A DNA stretch of 64,000 nucleotides. Source: Amaranthus tricolor. Its lineage: Eukaryota > Streptophyta > Magnoliopsida > Caryophyllales > Amaranthaceae. Below the pieces are notes generated by a model, which saw nothing but the letters and a program-made list of their open reading frames with translations, did not search any database and was not told the DNA's origin. Of this stretch, positions 35,694 to 48,416 are shown piece after piece. The DNA is taken from the NCBI RefSeq assembly GCF_026212465.1, contig NC_080050.1, forward strand, positions 2,562,501 through 2,626,500, given 5' to 3'. Made by a program: the position numbers and the translations under genes. How positions within the stretch are numbered: position 1 is the first letter of the stretch; each line of letters opens with the position of its first letter.

Positions 35694-36937
35694 GATTTAC
35701 ATGATTGGCCTGTTTAAGGACCTACCCAAACAGGGTAATGGCATAGAGCCTTATAAAATAAGGAACTTGATCATATTCTAAATGTGATGTATATATTATA
35801 AGGATTTGAAATAAGTAAGCTTATTGTTATAAAAAATTCTCAAATTAAGTTTTAAAAAAAAAATATTTTCAAACTAAGCGAAATTGCAGTCAAAAGTAGC
35901 TATTTTAGATTCTATTGGATTGAAGATAAGGTTTTAAGAGATTTTAAAAATCTCTGCAAGGAAATCAATTCACTTGAGTGAAAAGCGTTCTCCCTTGGCA
36001 GCAATTTTAAACTTTCAACCTAATAGGAGCCAAAATTACTATCTTTCTATAACCTTAATTTGGAAAATAATTTTTTTCTTAATTAGTTTTGAAATTTTTA
36101 TGACAAATGACTAATTTTTTTCAATTTGTCTCATATTGCTAATATTGTAATTAAAATAGATGAGTTGGAAAAAACTTGCAAGCAAACTCAAGGTCAAGAA
36201 TTTGAAACCTACTGAACTATTTTACTGTATCCGAAATATTTTTATTTTTTCTTTTTAATACCATTTATCAACCACTTTTAATTTGTACTTTATTTTATTC
36301 TTAATCCATACGTTAAAATATAGTCAAATGGATACTTGTTTATTCTTCATAACATAAATGTTATTAATATCTAATTTTTGTATGATTTTCAATTACGCAT
36401 AATTAAGGTTAATAACTATAAATAGGTTAATAGTGTAAAAACAACATGATAATAACTATAAACATCTATACAATTAGGGTTAAGAATTGAATTAATTAAC
36501 CCAATATATCTTAGAATTAGGGAATGTACTGGCCATAGGGGTGGTTTGGCAAAACATGGTTGTTGGCTAATTAGAGGGTTCCGTTAGCTTGTTCTACCAA
36601 CTAGAAGCGTTGACTGTTTTCACTGATTTATGAGCTAGGCAAATAAGTTGTCTATTTATACAAATATTTGCTAAATTTTAATACTATTTGTTAATTGTTT
36701 ATCATTAAAAAAAAGTGGATCAACACGCTAAAAAAACTAATCAAAAAATTGTTTAAGATACTATTTCATTTTAGCTTAAAACCCAAATTTCAGCCGGAAT
36801 AAAATTCATTTATTAAACAAGTTTTTCTTTACTACTTATGAACTAAAAATTACAATTTAAAAATCAATTAAAAAGTCAATTAAAAAATCATATATCAAAT
36901 AAGGTCTTAGCAAAAAATTATTGAGATAGTAAAAATG

Positions 36938-36940
<3 letters not shown>

Positions 36941-37022
<82 letters not shown>
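36941..37022. repeat. (TA)n microsatellite, about 41 units
   Basis: An uninterrupted TA run of about 82 bp in the putative last TAC1 intron. Assembly length may be unreliable. Confidence 0.95.
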
Positions 37023-37025
<3 letters not shown>

Positions 37026-38436
37026 CTAATTTAAAATTGGTCCTTATAACGTGTTGGAGGAAACCACGTCGATTTTGTACTCTAGTTTTGTCTACATCTG
37101 TATGTAATGAAATTAATTAGGTACAAGTAATTATGCAAATAACAATGATTTACAATTATGCAAATTAATTGGGTGCGCTAAGCACAACAAAATATTGAAA
37201 TTAATTATTAATTAAAGAATAAATTGATCACATTAATAATTTAACTTTTCACTCATCTGATATGAATAATTTCATATTTAGTTTATTTTCTAAGAATCTA
37301 ACTTCTTACTTATACTGGGTAATAATAAAATATGCTACTAGTAAACTAAAATAAATGTTAGATTATTCACAATAAACTAAGGATAAATGTTAGATTATTA
37401 GAAAATAATCTAAAAATATAATTATTGACAACGAACAATTAAAAGATTAAATTATTTATATCAATTTTTTCCTTAATTAATTAAATGACACGAGATTGCG
37501 AAATGTGATCCACATATATTGCATGATCAAAATGAATCCAAGGAGCTGGAAGAAGAAAGTTTACTGTTGTCTTGTACCACTTGAAAGTATTTAGGTTGTG
37601 GGAACTTATCTTAAATTATTTATGGATAATTTCTAAATGTATTTATTTGTTTGGATGAAATAGTGTGTCAATTTAGTGGTACGGTATAAACTCATGTATA
37701 TAGTAGGACCTATTTGTTTGTTCATCCAACATCAGAAAAAGCATGAATCGATCAGTTTAATACAGTTCATACTTATGTATAGTATTATTATGAGATCGTC
37801 TCATGGTTAAACAGATTTATACAAGCAGTCTAAATTATTTATATTAACATTTTTTTTAAAACTAACTTTAAAATAATCTGTTTTTTCTTTAATTTTTTTT
37901 AATAAATTAGAACTGGCCAACCCATATTAACTAAGCCGTATTACGGTGAGACAAATTTAATAAAAAATTTGTCATAAATGTTTAATAAAATTGTCATTAT
38001 CCTCATAAAAGACATGATTTCAAGATTTCACTTTAGTAAAATACCAATTACTGTTCGTTTCATTGTTGGTATTAAATAGTAGAAATAGTTATGGAAAGTC
38101 CGTACTTGTTTTTCTTCAACAATCTCATTTTCTTCTTAAAATTTATTCTAATACATGCATTAACATTTAAAAATGTGATAATACCTAATTATGAAAAATT
38201 GTGAATCAAAAACTTTTTTCTTATGATTAAAAAGTTTCATTACCATGAAATGAGATGGTACATATGATAAAAATTTACTCTACATTAGTATGATAACCTT
38301 AGGCGACGTTATACTCTATCATGACACAATAATATCTTTCTCCATGCAACATCCTTATTATTTATCTAATAATAGTAATTGCTCAAATTTTAAAGGAAAT
38401 TATTAAACCTATACAAATGTATGTACCATTGCACAG

Positions 38437-38450
38437 ATGTTATGGCTTGA
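38437..38450 (+). CDS. TAC1: possible last coding exon of the TAC1 gene
   Basis: After an acceptor TTGCACAG at 38429-38436, the phase-1 codon left by exon 4 would complete as GAT, followed by GTT ATG GCT TGA. That gives a four-residue terminal piece and a 266-residue protein, with the exon continuing as 3' UTR and a good donor (CATG-TAAGT context) near 38500. TAC1 genes are known to have a long last intron near or in the 3' UTR, which fits the 2.9-kb gap. Without splicing the frame would run on to 35646 as an AT-rich tail. Evidence is positional only. Confidence 0.3.
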
Positions 38451-40664
38451 GCAGCAGAAAAGATGATAGAAGGCCGGTTTACCGCTATGTACTATTGCAT
38501 GTAAGTGTAAACATGTATCATAAACAACGTATATTACTAATTAGGCAAATGTATGTTATTTATTACAGTTGTTTTTCTATGGAAGTAATGTACTTTCTCT
38601 GTTTCTTTTGATTTTGCTACACAATATATAAAAGCACTTACTTTAATTTTCGCAATATTGCAAAATCAAAAGAATAGAGTAGTAACTTTTATTGTAGTTT
38701 TCCTTACATTAAGAAACGGTATGTGATCTGTGGATGTTTATTTTAATAAGAGTTTTGCGTGTGAGTTGAATTTGTTCATTGTTTTTTGTTTTGTATATCT
38801 TACAACTCAAACAAGGTCACTTATAAGTTCGAAAAAGGTTCATTACAAAGGGCACACAAAGAAGCTGATGAAAAATCAAAGCAATAAGTTTTAGTAGAGC
38901 AAATTTACGGATATAGTTATGGATAATAGAAGTTTTACATAGTAAAAATTCTCAATTAAACTTTTGTGCTTTGATGTATTAAAGAACCAAAGCAGATGTC
39001 AGATAATAGATAACTTTTTTTCCATTAAAAATTCCAATTAAAGGAACTTAAACTTGTAACACCTTGATCTAGTCTGAGCCGACGACACTATTACTAAGGT
39101 TGTAGAGTGGCTTCATGAATAAACACAAGTCTTTTCGATGCATTTTGTTCTTACTCGTATGCATCCTCTGAACTTTCGAAAAAGTCTTTCATTCTAAGAG
39201 ATTACTCCAGACTAAGCACGTAAATGTAAATCTATTAATTTTTTTTATGTTCTTGGTTATACTCTAGGCATTACATAATTAACTTTTAGTTAAGATTAGT
39301 TTTATATTCTATCAATTATAATGCTCACATGCTTTATAGTATAGATAGATGCTCTTTAAAACAAAAAAAAAATAAAATAAAAATGGAAATATATAAACAC
39401 TACACAAGCTCAAAACCTAGCCACAAGATGAATGAGGAGATGTTAATGGTAGGGATTGGTTTGGACTAGATAAATTTGTATAGCCTTCAAATAAACATCA
39501 AATCTATGGCCTCTCTTTGATAAGCATCCAAGGTAAAAGTAATAAAAACATATCCAACCTCTTGCCTCGATGTATAAGCTGTGATCACATGCATGGCTTT
39601 GCAATGGTATTACAAGACACTTTACTAAGTGTTAAGATAATTCACAAAATTACAACAATATTGTTTTCCTTCTTTATCTCCCAATCACATAATGGAGTCA
39701 TGGTATGGCCATCTTTTAAACTTGGTCATACCTTGCTAGCTAATCAGCAATGATGGTGTAACTTTAAATTTTTTTAATTATTTAATTTATTTATTAAACA
39801 TAAACAGAGTTTTGATTTCTAAAAAATCATCTAGTTTTTTCACACCTCTTGATTCTTATTAATTGTTTTAAATGACCATTCACTTTTCTCAACTATTTCT
39901 TATTTAATTACTATATTATTCACCTTGAACATACATAAATAGTTTCCTTTTCTTTCCTCATACCATTCTTATTTCCTTATCATTTGTGATTCCTTTTTTT
40001 TCTCATCTCTTTATCAAATTCTTTACAATCATATTCAACCTACACAATTACAAGAAATTAGACATCGAATATGTAGACCAAGAATAGTAAGAGCACACAT
40101 ATGTTAAATATTTTTAGGATCACTTCAAAAGATTTTCTCAATATTTATCTAATTAGAGTTATCCCGTTAGTAATGTCACTATAAAAAAAAGTTAGTGCAT
40201 TGACTGAATATTTCAATTTTCGACTATATGACTAAAGAGTCGAATATTTTTGACTGAATTTCCTACTATGTTGTGTCAGGAAAATGGTAGGGCTTATGTG
40301 ACTAATGACTAAAATTAAACTAATACAATAAATAATATACTAATTGGATCCAAATTTGAATTTTGGAAAGCTCAAATACTAGTTGGTGGGGCATTCTTAA
40401 CTAAAAAATATTTTAATTGGAAGTTGTTAGTAAAATGGTTGAAAATTTTTTTAAAAGAAGTTTTTCATTTTTAGGATATAGGATGAAATTAAAAAAAAAA
40501 TAAAAGGCTTTTTAGCTAATTTTTAGTCGGAAAAACATCATTTATTATCAACAACCAAACGAATCCTTACTCCTTTGTGTTTATCTAGTTTTATAACTAC
40601 ACGATACACCATTTGAAGAAATTGCAATCTTAAAAAAACTTATCCATATTTTCCTTTCAAATTC
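38451..40664. other. intergenic, AT-rich
   Basis: No gene apart from possible TAC1 3' UTR at the start. It contains a Cassandra-like LTR fragment (39055-39245). The last five bases, AATTC (40660-40664), are the left duplication of Copia 3. Confidence 0.5.
39055..39245 (-). mobile_element. decayed Cassandra-like LTR fragment
   Basis: Starts TGTAACACC. It shares ACACAAGTCTTTTC, GCATTTTG and an ACTCC..AAGCAC order with the reverse-oriented Cassandra LTR at 56482. The 5S-derived part is strongly eroded. Confidence 0.45.
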
Positions 40665-40986
40665 TGAAGATTATGATTAGATGAGAGTAAAGAGGCAAGA
40701 GCTAAAGTTTTTTTTGTATTTTACACACTTCAATTGAATTAGGAAAGGAGGTCCCAAATGACCTTACATAGGCAAAATAAAAATACCCTCTACTAGTACA
40801 ATGACAGCTATGAATGAAAAAGGACAAGACACCACAACATATTCTTCTGTACTCAAAGAGGAGCAACAGCAGAGAATGCACACAACCCAAATACACGGTG
40901 AACAATAAGCAAAGGAAAAAAGTATATAGCAAAAGGAATGATAAGCAACAGTTACACGCACTGGAATGAGAGGATGTCCTTCAATA
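40665..40986 (-). repeat. 3' LTR of Copia 3
   Basis: Low-coordinate copy. The purine tract lies at 40987-40999 (plus-strand CCCCTACCCCCTC). Confidence 0.85.
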
Positions 40987-41609
40987 CCCCCTACCCCCTC
41001 AAGCTGGGTGTGGAGGATGACTGAGAACTCCCAGCTTGGATAGTAGATGCTGATGCTGAGAGACTGATAGAGGTTTGGTGAAGATGTCAGCAGCTTGATG
41101 TTTGGTGGGGATGTACTGTGGTTTGATTACACTAGAGGCCTGTTTCTCACGAATGAAGTGGCAGTCAATTTTCACGTGCTTGGTGCGTTCATATGAACAG
41201 GATTTGTAGCAATTGAAAGAGAAGCTTTGTTGTCACAATTCAACGGTGTTGTACCAGTGTGTGGAACACCTAACTCCCTGAGTAGTTGAGTTAGCCATGA
41301 AACTTCACATGTAGTTAGAGCCATAGCCCTGTATTCAGCCTCAACAGAAGTTCGAGCCACTACTGATTGTTTCTTAGACTTCTAAGAAATGGGGGATTGG
41401 CCTAACATGATGCAAAAACCAATTGTAGAACGTTTGGTATAGGGACATCCAGCCCAATCACTATCAGAGTATGCGGTTAAAGTAGCAGTAGAGGAGGTGG
41501 CAAGGAGGATGCCTCGGGAAGGATTGCTTTTAAGGTACCTGAGCACCCTTTTTGCAACTTGCATATGAACAGTTAAGGGTTGGTGCATAAATTGGCTCAG
41601 AAGGTGCAC

Positions 41610-41880
41610 TGTGATACCCCGAATTAAGCTTTAAAAAGGATTAAAAGACTACTCATATCAACAAGATGCATCTTCTTTTCATTGGAGCCCATTTGCTAAG
41701 AACTCCACAGTTAAGCATGCTTGGTGGGGAGCAATCTTAGGATGAGTGACCTCCTGGAAAGTTTTCCCGACCACGCACGAGTGATTGCAAAGTGCGCTGG
41801 AAAGACTTGTGTTGATCTGTAGGGCCAGTCTACAGTCTCCATGAGTAGTCACCGGTGGTCCTTTGGGCCGGGGTGTTACA
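41610..41880 (+). repeat. 5' LTR of Cassandra
   Basis: TGTGATACCC..GGTGTTACA. Its 5S-like part has changes in the A box (AAGCATGC) and the C box (GGATGAGTGACC). Confidence 0.93.
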
Positions 41881-41997
41881 AATGTTATCAGAGCAACCCT
41901 GCTACCGTGACTGATTGTGTATTCAGTGCACCTAGCGGGGGAAAAGATCCTGAAATTACAGTCCAACGAGGACGTTGTATTCCTAAGTGAGGGTGAG

Positions 41998-42268
41998 TGT
42001 GATACCCAGAATTAAGCTTTAAAAAAGATTTATAAACTATTCATATCAACAAGGTGCATCTTCTTTTCATAGGAGCCCATTTGCTAAGAACTCCAAAGTT
42101 AAGCGTGCTTGGTGGGGAGCAATCTTAGGATGGGTGACCTCCTGGGAAGTTTTCCCGGGCGCGCACGAGTGAGGCCAAAGTGCGCTGGAAAGACTTGTGT
42201 TGATCTGTGGGGCCAGTCTACAATCTCCATGAGTAGTCACCGGTGGTCCGTTGGGTTGGGGTGTTACA
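41998..42268 (+). repeat. 3' LTR of Cassandra with 5S promoter boxes
   Basis: The region 42087-42152 follows plant 5S rRNA closely: ACTCCAAAGTTAAGCGTGC, then GGATGGGTGACCTCCTGGGA. These are the A box and C box of the 5S internal promoter, so RNA polymerase III transcription from this LTR is conceivable. Confidence 0.93.
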
Positions 42269-43330
42269 TGCACGACATAAGTGATGTCAGGCCTGGTGAG
42301 GGTAAGATAGATTATATTTCCAATTAATTATTGATATAAAACAGGATGTGGAAGTGGATTACCAACAACATTGTGAAGTTTGACATTTGGGTCTAAGGGT
42401 AATTTTAGACGTTTACAAGAGTGCATGTGGTATTCATGGAGAAGGTCATTGATGTACTTATGTTGAGAGAGGAAGATGCCTTTGAGGCTGTCAACTTCTA
42501 TACCAAGTAAATATCTAAGTTGACCAAGGTCTTTCATATGGAATTGAGTGGTAAGGAATTTCTTGGATTGAGTAATGGTAAGAGTGTCATTTCCAGCTAT
42601 AATGAGATCATCAACATAGACAAGGATGGCAGTATGGTAATTGTGGGTGTGTTTGGTGAAAAAGGGAGTATTCACTCTTGGATTGAGTGAAGCCAAAGGA
42701 TTGAAGAGCTAATGACAATCGAGCAAACCATTGCCTGGGAGCTTGTTTAAGTCCATAAGGGGCTTTTTGCAGTTTGCAAGCTTTGTGAGAATTTTGGTGA
42801 CAAAAGTCTACAGAGAAGATGGATCAGATGTAATAGGTTGACATGGACCACAATAGCCAGAGGGAAAGTTCATGTAGATTGTTTCATCTAAATGCCCATG
42901 TAAAAAGGCAATTTTCACATCTAATTGGTACACTTCCCAATCTTGTAAAGCAGCTACAACAAGGAGAGATCTAACAGTAGTAAGTTTTGCCACAGAAGCA
43001 AATGTCTCCAAGTAATCAATGCCATGCTTTTGTTTATTTTCCAATATCACCAATCTAGCTTTGTGCCTTTTAATGTTTCCATTAGGAAGGTACTTGGTCT
43101 TAAATAGCCATTTAGTAAGGAGGTAGATCAATAACTACCCAAGTCATGTTTTCTTCAAGTGCTTGAAGCTCTTTATTTATTACTTGAACCCAATCAGGAT
43201 AACATAGGGCTTTATGATAGGTGACAGGGCCAGGATGGGTGGTTAAAGTGGATAAGAAACAGGTGAATTGAGAATCAACATTTGTGTGTGTAAAGTTGAA
43301 AATAGGGGTGATATAGTCTTTAAGTCAACT

Positions 43331-43351
43331 GGGGGGGGGGGGGGGGGGGGG
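43331..43351. repeat. 21-base G run
   Basis: Uninterrupted G on the plus strand within the dead pol linker of Copia 3. Length may be an assembly estimate. Confidence 0.95.
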
Positions 43352-45883
43352 TTGGGTTGTTCTTGTGGATTTGCGAGTAGGAGGAGGAATGAGCTGGGGA
43401 GGTGAGAGTCACTGATTTGTGGTGAGGAGGAGACATGTGGAGTTGGTGAAGGGTTAGAAGCAGATGGTGAATCAGTAGGTTTATCTGGTTCATCATCTGA
43501 TGAGTATTCCCATAGTGGATGTTGAGGTATGTGATTTTCATGAGAAGGAGGGATGAGATGTTGAAGTTGTTCTTGAGAAAGGGTATAAGGCATCACATGT
43601 TCATACCTCCTGACATCCCTAGACACAAAGACTTCTGATGTGACAAGGTTAAGACATATAGCCATCTCCAAAATATTTCGATGCTTCCTCTCAGCCCTTT
43701 CATTCTATTGTGCTGTATGGACACAACTTGTCTGATGAATGATTCCACTACTGTTATACAGTTGCTTGCACTGCTCATCTTGAAACTCCAATGAATTATC
43801 AAACCTGATTATTTTTCCTTTGCGATTGAACTGAGTTGCTGTAGTTTTCACAAAGTTAACAACGGCTTCAAAAGTTCTGACTTTTGTTGCAACAATGTCA
43901 CCCAAGTAGTTCTTGTATAGTCATCAACTTCAATTAGGAAAAATTTGTGCTTACCTCTTGTTTGAACTTTGTAAGGCCCCTAGATATCTATATGCAGGAG
44001 TTCAAAGGGGTGGGAAGTATATGATTGGCTTTGAGGGAATGGAAGTTTGGTTAGTTTGGCCATAGGACAGGTAACACATATGGTTTGGGTGTTTGAGGTC
44101 TGGTTAGGTTTGATGCTAAGGCCCTTGGTGGATAGTTTTTGGATTGGAACATGCCCCAATCTTAGGTGTCATGGCATGGTTTCATTTTGTTTTTCTGTTT
44201 CTACCCATCCATGAGTGATTTTTACTGGAGTTTTTTCAGCATTCAGTCCAGTAGATAAGGTCATATGTTTGAGGTTTGCAACAATATTTTCCATATCATC
44301 ATTCAACAGATAATATAATTCATTTCTACATTCCCCCACTCCTTTCAGTTCTGAGGTTTCATGGTCTACAATCATGCAATATCCAGCATAAAAGTTCACT
44401 TTCCATTTTCCAATGATGGTTAGCTTGTTTACAAACAAGAGATTATGTTTAAATTCAAACACAACAAGCACATTTTTAAGAATCAAGCCATTTTTCAATT
44501 TCACAATGCCACATTTAGTGATTTTTAAGCATTCTCCATTTCGAAGGTTTATTTTCATTCCTTCTCTTGCATTTTTAGCATTTTCCACACATCTAGGATC
44601 GCAAGTCATGTGATCACCAGTTCCTTAATCTATTATCCACTTTTCATCAACGTTTTCAGATGAAATAGATGCCATATCTGCAAACCCTGCAAAGGTTTGC
44701 TCCATTTCATCATCAGAGGAAGCAAGTTTTGATCTAGAGATAGGTAGACTCCTTAGCAACTGTTTCAGTTGTTGAACTGTAAGCTCCTTTCCTCCCCTTT
44801 ATTGATTACTTCCTTGAGCATTAGCAGCTACTTTACTTCCTCTTGCTTTGTTATAGTAGCCATTTTGATTTCTGCCTTGAAAGTCAGAGTTATCCCCCAA
44901 TTCTCTTCCCTTGTAACTGTTTTTGAACTTTGGATGCCATTTTGGATAGCCTACTAATGTCCAATTCTTTTCTTTAAAGTGTTCTCTTACTCCACAAGCA
45001 CCACAAATAGGAGCATCACTACGTCCCATGCTGTACATGGTTGAAGATTCCATCACATTTTTCATAGGGTCATGGATGCTTCTTTGGGACTCTTTTTTCT
45101 ATAGAGTGTTACAAGCAAACTCTACAGAAGGTAAGGGAACAATCATGAGTAAATGACTTCTTTGCACTCCATAAATCTCATTCAGCCCATTTAAGAACTG
45201 AAACAGTCTCTTTTCTTCTCTTTGGGTCTCAAGGGCTTCAAGGAGTTTAGTTACATCATCAACTTCAGTGTTTACAGTAGCTAGTTGGTCAAGAGAGTCC
45301 AATTCTTCCCATATACCTTTTATAGCAGTATAATACTCATTGATGCTATTGTTTTCTTGTTTTAGGCTATACACCTCTTTGTTGAGCTTATACTTTAGAG
45401 ATCCATTTGACACAGCATACCTCTTCTCCAGGTACACCCAAATCTCCTTTGTTGTCATCATATACATGATATCTTGTCTGATGAAATCTGAAACAGACCC
45501 CAATATCCACCCAATGATCATGTGATTGCAGGTGTCCCATAAGCCAGCCTTCACTCTATTATTTTCATCTTTTATCACATTTTTCATTCACAAAGCCAAG
45601 TTTTCTCTTTGATGACAGTGCTATTTCCATTGACTTCCTCCATCTTCTATAGTTTTGTGTTCCAATTAGTTTGTCTACACTAACTGTGTTTGGTCCATCT
45701 GAACCATGCAAATACAAAGGGTTTTGAGGATTCATTTTTTTCATGTGTTATAGAAAGAGTAAGAAAAGAGATGAGAAGAGAAAGATGAGGGAAAAGAAAA
45801 GACAGAAGGTTATAAGGGATGAGCAGGAGCAGGTTGTATTGAGGAGATGGTTTGAGGACTGAAATCAATGAGAATAAGCCTAT

Positions 45884-45895
45884 GCTCTGATACCA
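45884..45895 (-). other. primer-binding site of Copia 3
   Basis: TGGTATCAGAGC on the minus strand, an exact initiator-Met tRNA complement, directly after the 5' LTR. Confidence 0.9.
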
Positions 45896-46217
45896 TGAAG
45901 ATTATGATTAGATGAGAGTAAAGCGGCAGGAGTTAATATTTTCTTTGTATTTCACACACTTCAACTGAAGAGGAAAGGAGGCCCCAAATCACCTTACATA
46001 GGCAAAACCAAAATACCCTCTACTAGTACAATGACAGCTATGAATGATAAAGGATAAAGGACCACAACATATTCTTCTGTACTCAAAGAGGAGCAGTAGC
46101 AGAGAATGCACACAGCCTAAATACATGGTGAACAATAAGCAAAGGAAAAGAAGTACATAACAGAAGGAATGATGAGCAGTAGCTACACACACTGGAATGA
46201 GAGGATGTCCTTCAATA
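45896..46217 (-). repeat. 5' LTR of Copia 3
   Basis: High-coordinate copy. It ends in CTTCAATA before the AATTC duplication. Confidence 0.85.
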
Positions 46218-46222
46218 AATTC

Positions 46223-48296
46223 ATATCCTCTGAATTCATCTCCTTCCTTTTTTAATATCCAAATAAGGGATAAATTATATCTCCCGATCTCTTCCCTTCT
46301 TTTCCCTCCATTACTTTTATCCAAACAAAGGATAATTTTTCATAAACGAAAGCCAAAAAAAACTTTAAACTACTAAATCAACTTGTATTTTTCATGTTTA
46401 TAATATTTAAGTATTTATAAAAAGTACAATTCAAGGTAACATATATATTTGGATATCTGTACAATAAGATATAGTAAAATAATGTACTAAACTTCATGTT
46501 CGTCTCCATGTTATGAACGACGTTCCATGTCCAAATATTTCAAGCATTACAGTACTGAATCATAACCAGACAATGTATAATCGATTAGCACCATTAATTC
46601 TCATTTAAAACGCAATGGATATCAAAACACTCCATCTTATTATTTTAAAGAAACATATTTATCTTGTCTCACCGTAAATTGATCTCAAAAGTTGCTCATT
46701 CATTATTATATTAGACAATATAATCCTTGTTTTTAAAGTTGAATTTTGATAGATTAGAATTGGCCTAGACAATGTACATTGGACCAAACCTAGATTTTAG
46801 GTTTCCTTAAATGGGCTTATGCTCAATTGGCCCAGTCCCTCCATACATATGTTTAGTTGTCATACAATAATCCCAAACACTAATTCCTAAATGAGACGAT
46901 CTTATAGTGAGACCATCTCTATTGTGCTGGCCCAATACACACATTTTGTCTTAAAGTGATTACTTATAACGTTAAAATGATTATTTATAATTTTAAAATA
47001 CTCATTTTTTTTATAGTTTTTGAGTGATTACTTATAACCTTAAAACAATCACTTACCATTTTAAAAATAATCAATTAAAGAAATAGGCTAATTATATGTG
47101 TCTATCTCATAATAAGACAGTCTCATATAAGATGAATTGAGTCCCAAATTGCCAAATTGATACATAAAATTATTCGGAGCATAAATAGCCCAACTTGCAG
47201 AAAGCCCATAAAATTGGTTTGACTTTGAATTCAACCAAAGATTTCACAGAACCACGTGGTTCATGGACTAATAACATGTGCCCTACATTTAAGAATCTTA
47301 CACCTTCGATAATTGAGTATTCACCTCGTGCTCGTCGTCTATAGACCGTCTCAGTTTCATTATAAAGACAACCCAATATAATTAATTAAAATCCCTAATT
47401 TATTTATTGGGATGGTCACTTTAACATATAAAATGAACATGAGTCAGTTTAATAATAATTTTCATTATGAGAATGTTTTATTTACGATTTTGAATTAGTT
47501 TTAACTAGAGATGTTCAAAATATATGTAATAAACTAAAATTTACCCAATTTTATAACTGAACCCGATTTGATTCAACTTTAAAAATAATTTATATTTATG
47601 TAAAAAATAATTTGGATACAAAACCCAATTTTATACTGACCCTTTACCGCATGAACACCTCTAGTCTTAACATCATTTGTAGCAACTAGCAACTATTATC
47701 TTTCTTCGCAAAAATTTTGAAATCAAATCTCACTTAATTTCCGTTCAAATATACTTTTAAAAAAAATACATAATCAGTTAAAATCAATTTAATCAATTAA
47801 AATTCAGTTATAATTTATAATTAAAACTCAGTTACAATCGCTCTAAATATGTTTCAATTAGTTACAATCAACAATAGTAAGCAAGAATTAGTTACAACCA
47901 AAAAAATCAATTTTAATAATAAAAATCAATTATAATCACTAAATATCAATTAAACCAGTAATTATCAATTAAACTAAATATAGCCATAGTATTTTTTTTC
48001 TTTTCTCAACAAGGTGTGTAATTAAAATAAAAAATTTTAAAAACTTACTACTACAAATTTTTTTTAATAATTGCCGACTGCCCGACTGACTCTATTCTTT
48101 TTAGCTGTTGTTTTTAGAATTCAATTTTTGATCGTCGTCATCTTTGGAATTTTATAAGTTCAAGTTCCTTTAAATTGACCGCTTTTCATCCAACAATCCC
48201 TTAATTAATTAAACTATTGAATTCAGAAGCAAATTTGACTATTTATCATTTTCTCCCTCTCTTCTAAGGTTTCCTTATTGTCTCTCTAGAATCTTC
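46223..48296. other. intergenic, AT-rich
   Basis: No gene. Contains the MITE at 46889 and runs of AATTAGTTACAATC-like words at 47770-47960 that form a degenerate A/T-rich repeat. Confidence 0.5.
46889..47132. mobile_element. MITE, copy A of the AAGTGATTACTT family
   Basis: Ends AATGAGACGATCTTATAGTG and TAAGACAGTCTCATATAAG. Near the left end is a TGTGCTGGCCCAATACACA box. The interior has repeated TTAAAGTGATTACTTATAA words. The reverse complement of 60130-60352 matches it along its whole length. Confidence 0.7.
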
Positions 48297-48305
48297 TTTA
48301 TATAG
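48297..48305 (+). promoter_or_regulatory. possible TATA box of the cytochrome b5 gene
   Basis: TTTATATAG about 115 bp upstream of the start codon, followed by a pyrimidine-rich leader. Confidence 0.4.
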
Positions 48306-48416
48306 TTCAGATTTTTAGCTCATTTTTTCATCTGGGTCTGATTTCTTTTGTTCATATTTCTCCTTTATTTTTGGGTGTAGTTTAGCAGGTGGAATTTGGA
48401 AATATCAACAAAAAAA

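Larger units (their letters stand above)
41610..42268 (+). mobile_element. Cassandra TRIM retrotransposon (complete)
   Basis: Two 271-bp LTRs surround a 117-bp interior without coding capacity. TGCAC flanks both sides (41605-41609 and 42269-42273). Each LTR carries a 5S rRNA-like segment in sense orientation, the hallmark of Cassandra. The interior starts with TGTTATCAGAGC (41883-41894), an initiator-Met tRNA primer site with one change, and ends in a purine-rich AGTGAGGGTGAG. It is inserted antisense in the RNase H part of Copia 3. Confidence 0.95.
41172..45735 (-). pseudogene. gag-pol of Copia 3, disabled
   Basis: Gag begins at ATG 45735 and continues to about 44800 through stops and frame changes. 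The zinc knuckle reads CGACGVREHFKEKN, so its last Cys is lost. At the protease the DSG Ser codon is a stop (about 44624). Integrase pieces run 44170-43600 with HLRLGH and a stop where the Trp of the HIDxWGP box should be. A Pro/Ser linker at about 43250-43600 contains a 21-base C run (minus strand). Reverse transcriptase covers 43131-42328 with [10 protein letters not shown] (about 42610). RNase H resumes after the Cassandra insertion (41609-41172) with DSDWAGC and SVEAEYRAM. Not functional. Confidence 0.88.
40665..46217 (-). mobile_element. Ty1/Copia retrotransposon 3, old, with nested Cassandra
   Basis: LTRs of about 322 bp at 40665-40986 and 45896-46217. AATTC flanks both sides (40660-40664 and 46218-46222) only if the LTR is taken to start TATTGAAGG rather than TGAAGG on the minus strand. 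Primer site, purine tract and all Copia domains are recognisable on the minus strand. LTR differences are visibly more frequent than in the other two elements, near 10 percent by eye, so this is the oldest. A Cassandra TRIM (41610-42268) sits between its RNase H and reverse transcriptase parts. Confidence 0.9.

Noticed and set aside
42087..42152. 5S rRNA gene
   Set aside because: Only the internal-promoter half of 5S is conserved and it lies within an LTR of a TRIM, so it is not a functional ribosomal gene.
41679..42273. Minus-strand open frames of 68-95 codons in the Cassandra LTRs
   Set aside because: They are mirror images of the 5S-like and LTR sequence, occur in both LTR copies and show no protein signature.
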